A stretch of 64,000 nucleotides of DNA from Acidobacteriota bacterium (GTDB lineage Bacteria; Acidobacteriota; Blastocatellia; Pyrinomonadales; Pyrinomonadaceae), in the NCBI GenBank assembly GCA_016703965.1, contig JADJBB010000025.1:938501-1002500 (forward strand), given 5' to 3'. The notes beneath the pieces are model-generated. The model was not told the origin of the DNA. It worked only from the letters and a program-made list of their open reading frames with translations, and did not search any database. Made by a program: the position numbers and the translations under genes. Position 1 is the first letter of the stretch. Each line of letters begins with the position of its first letter. Shown here in pieces: positions 61,525-64,000 of this stretch.

Positions 61525-61533
61525 CTCTCAAGT

Positions 61534-62789
61534 ATGGAAAACGTGAATCCCGCAGCCAACTCAGTGAAATCCGTCGAAGAGATCCGACAACAATTCCCAG
61601 CTCTTGAGCGAATCATAGATGGTCATCCGGTCGCATATTTCGACGGGCCCGGCGGCACGCAGGTTCCACGGAGCGTGGTCGAGGCGATGAATGACTACAT
61701 GTACAACCACAATGCCAATACGCATTGGGCGTACACGACGAGCCGCGAGACGGATGAGATCATCGAAGATTCGCGGCAGGCGATGGCGGATTTTTGAATG
61801 CGGAGCCGGATGAGATCGTTTACGGCCAGAATATGACGACGCTGACGTTCCACCTTGCCCGCTCGCTCGGCCGCGAGATGAACGCAGGCGACGAGATCAT
61901 CGTCACTGAACTCGATCATCACGCCAACGTCGATACCTGGGCATCACTGGAAAGAGATCGCGGCGTAGTCATCCGAAAGATCCCGATGAACACGGAGAGC
62001 GGCCAGCTCGAACTCGACGTTCTCGCGAATCTATTGAGCGATAAAACCCGTCTGCTCGCAATCGGAGCAGCATCGAATGCACTCGGCACGATCAATGACA
62101 TCGAAAAAGCGGTTGGAAAGGCGAAAGCGGCCGGGGCGTTGACCTTCGTCGATGCCGTTCATTACGCGGCGCACAACCTGATCGATGTTAAAAAGATCGA
62201 TTGCGATTTCCTGGCCTGTTCGTCCTATAAATTCTACGGCCCGCACATGGGCATTCTCTACGGCCGCAAAGGCCTGCTCAAACAGATCGATTTCCCCAAA
62301 CTAAAACCGGCCCCAAACTATTCGCCCGAACGGGCCGAAACCGGCACCCAAAACCACGAAGGCATCGCCGGAGCCGCCGCAGCAGTTAACTTTATCGCGT
62401 CGCTCGCCAGCCAAGGCACCCGCCGCGAACGCCTCGCCGCCGCCTTCGAAGAGCTGCACCACCGCCAGCACGAACTCACCACAACATTCTGGAACGCCCT
62501 AACCCAAATGAAAGGCGTAAAAGTCTACGGCCCGCCCCCCCACATGCCCAGAACCTCAACCATCTCCTTCACCATCGAAGGCAAAACCTCCGAATCCGTC
62601 ACCAGCCAACTAGCCGAAAAAGGCCTATTCACTTCAAACGGAGATTTCTACGCCGCTACGATCGTGGAACAACTGGGTATTGAGGGACTTGTGAGAGTTG
62701 GATTTGCTTGTTATACGAGTGAGGAAGAGGTCGAGCGTCTGTCAGAAGCCATCAAGGCATTATCTAAGCCGAGCGGTTCACTCGGATAA
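61534..62789 (+). CDS. Class V aminotransferase / cysteine desulfurase-like, apparent frameshift
   Basis: Two frames together give about 418 residues of a PLP-dependent class V aminotransferase (SufS/CsdA-like). The first frame (to 61797) starts MENVNPAANSVKSVEE and has YFDGPGGTQVPRSVVEAM. The second carries on with EPDEIVYGQNMTTLTFHLAR, the ELDHHANVDTW helix, FVDAVHYAAHN, and the PLP lysine in ACSSYKFYGPHMGILYG. They join as ADFLNAEPDE if one T is added to a T5 run (61791-61795). No IscU/SufU gene is near. Sulfur transfer is possible, but some relatives have other roles. The start is next to a TATAAT box. Confidence 0.84.
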
Positions 62790-63099
62790 GTTGTCCGGAC
62801 GCGTCATCTATCTCACTGCATGCTCGATCGATTCGACTTGCTTGGCCGGGCAAATCAATATCTAAGGTGCAAATCACTATCCCGGCATGCTGCTGGCCAG
62901 ATCTATGTAGGAGCCTAAAATCTGTGCGATTGATCGTAAGCAAAACTCGGTTAAGATTTCGTGACCTGGCCAAAACTAACTCGTCCGCTATCGCTCTATT
63001 CGCCCGCCCGTCTTCGAACGCTGTTAGAACGTCATGACCAAGTCGGCGAAGTTCGACGACGACGGGCAGAGGAAAATTCTCATCCGGCTAAAAAAACAT
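62764..63099 (-). pseudogene. DUF5615 PIN-like toxin, disrupted near its start
   Basis: In this frame (ATG 63099, overlapping the antitoxin stop as TAATG) the first codons are M F F, a TAG stop, then PDENFPLPVVVELRR. After the TAG the sequence is a good DUF5615 PIN-like domain: RLGHDVLTAFEDGRANRAIADELV, VLLTINRTDFRLLHR and QLIRVNRS. The family usually begins like MKFLADENFP, so the TAG replaces the Leu codon. Without readthrough or a correction the toxin would not be made. The 3' end overlaps the aminotransferase gene by 26 bases. Confidence 0.65.
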
Positions 63100-63431
63100 T
63101 AGTCGTCGCTCTCATTTCTCGCGATCTGCGACTCGATCTCCTCAAGGTTCAAGTTAACGTAGTCCCACGCATTCACAAGATCCTCGGCGGTCAATCCGGG
63201 ATAGCTTTTTAATAGATCTCCTTCGCTCATCCCCAAGACTCGAGCTTGATGAAGGAGCCATACTGGAATCCGAGTATTACGGATACAAGCCGCTCCGCCC
63301 ATTACACCGTCTTTCTTCTCGATCCCGCCATCATATCCGCGAGCGAATTTCCGGAACAGTCTTCTGCGATCAGCATCCGAAAGACGAGCTATCGCTATTT
63401 CAGTTTGCTTCAATGCTTCTACCGTATTCAT
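63099..63431 (-). CDS. DUF433 antitoxin
   Basis: This 110-residue protein carries a C-terminal DUF433 domain (about 43-100) with GVMGGAACIRNTRIPVWLLHQ, a winged-helix DNA-binding fold found in VapB-like antitoxins. Before it is a short helix (residues 1-40). Its stop overlaps the ATG of the DUF5615 toxin, a usual toxin-antitoxin coupling. A TATAAT box ends six bases before its ATG. The pair lies between the aminotransferase gene and the terminator of the rRNA operon. Confidence 0.82.
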   Translation of the reverse strand: MNTVEALKQTEIAIARLSDADRRRLFRKFARGYDGGIEKKDGVMGGAACIRNTRIPVWLLHQARVLGMSEGDLLKSYPGLTAEDLVNAWDYVNLNLEEIESQIARNESDD

Positions 63432-63437
63432 AAGGCA

Positions 63438-63443
63438 ATTATA
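63438..63443 (-). promoter_or_regulatory. -10 box directly before DUF433 gene
   Basis: On the minus strand TATAAT ends six bases before the ATG at 63431. It overlaps the far side of the rRNA terminator region. It predicts transcription beginning at the ATG. Confidence 0.5.
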
Positions 63444-63448
63444 ACACG

Positions 63449-63478
63449 AAAAAGCCCGCTCAAATTGAACGGGCTTTT
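63449..63478 (-). terminator. Rho-independent terminator of the rRNA operon
   Basis: AAAAAGCCCG and CGGGCTTTT flank a short loop. On the minus strand this ends in TTTTT and lies about 13 bases after the 5S gene. Confidence 0.85.
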
Positions 63479-63490
63479 CCTAAATTAAAT

Positions 63491-63603
<113 letters not shown>

Positions 63604-63752
63604 AAAATTGATGTTTTGAAAGCCTGCTTCACAGGCTGCCGGTTTGCGGCAAGATCAAAACGAATTTTCAAATCTTGATATCTAACAACTGAATACATTG
63701 TGAGTCCACTACGAGCTGCTATTGCATTAAAATTTGCTAGTCAACAAATTTT
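63604..63752 (-). other. 23S-5S spacer
   Basis: These 149 bases hold two short inverted segments (AAATTTG/CAAATTT near 63730 and AGCCTG/CAGGCT near 63625). They probably form processing stems. No tRNA is seen. Confidence 0.55.

Positions 63753-64000
<248 letters not shown>

Larger units (their letters stand above)
61002..61533. other. Intergenic region with conserved blocks and palindrome
   Basis: These 532 bases hold no gene. They contain the TGTGAATCG near-palindrome (61166), the TTTGGTAGAG block (61312), a 115-bp palindrome (61380-61494) and a TATAAT box (61519). The opening part (61020-61160) shows nothing I recognise. Short open frames in the region follow repeats and lack support. Confidence 0.6.

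Noticed and set aside
61334..61546. A 70-codon frame before the aminotransferase
   Set aside because: Its codons run through the 61380-61494 palindrome and overlap the next start, so it is not a gene.

Overview
This window comes from a Gram-negative bacterium of moderate G+C. Gene content best fits the Acidobacteriota (Blastocatellia-like). It has a tricorn-type S41 protease, a TonB/ExbB/ExbD operon, SecDF-YajC, lipoproteins, a KdsD-type sugar isomerase, a giant alpha-2-macroglobulin and many small secreted proteins of unknown function. This placement is an inference from gene content; no phylogeny could be run.

Layout. 1-0.67 kb: 3' end of guaB. 1-7.6 kb: tricorn-like protease, ABC-F ATPase and a peptidyl-prolyl isomerase lipoprotein, all leftward. 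7.7 kb: rpmB. 8-10.7 kb: RidA and a bifunctional RelA/SpoT enzyme. 10.9-14.6 kb: leftward operon tonB-exbB-exbD-exbD-TPR lipoprotein. 15-22.3 kb: leftward run der, a MauE/thioredoxin membrane protein, tgt, yajC, secD, secF. 22.3-28.8 kb: DinB-like protein, M1 peptidase, secreted Q/R/N-rich protein, KdsD-like isomerase. 28.9-33.5 kb: ligase-associated exonuclease, ATP-dependent DNA ligase and a shortened UvrC homologue. 33.7-40 kb: alpha-2-macroglobulin. 40-44.6 kb: two ATP-grasp enzymes flanking a PspA protein and a membrane coiled-coil protein. 44.6-48.5 kb: MogA-like protein and a feoA-feoB-FeoB-associated-DMT transporter operon behind a Fur-like box. 48.8-61 kb: DUF3108 protein, pyrF, glnA, M20 peptidase, rimO and a transglutaminase. 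61-63.4 kb: class V aminotransferase and a DUF433/DUF5615 toxin-antitoxin pair. 63.5-64 kb: leftward 5S and the 3' end of 23S rRNA.

The most striking feature is a set of palindromic repeats. One 79-bp palindrome sits in frame inside two unrelated genes (the uvrC-like gene and alpha-2-macroglobulin). It encodes nearly the same peptide arms in both, as Rickettsia palindromic elements do, and related palindromes lie in intergenic DNA. Other palindrome families begin exactly at stop codons. Several genes have a TATAAT-like box ending only 6-9 nt before the ATG, which suggests leaderless mRNAs. A near-palindrome and a second conserved block recur 146 bp apart upstream of two unrelated genes.

Five otherwise conserved genes are broken by a small frameshift or one in-frame TGA (isomerase, exbB, secD, thioredoxin protein, aminotransferase), and a DUF5615 toxin is broken by a TAG. 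Three of the four frameshifts are at runs of five or six identical bases, so sequencing or assembly error is a serious possibility.
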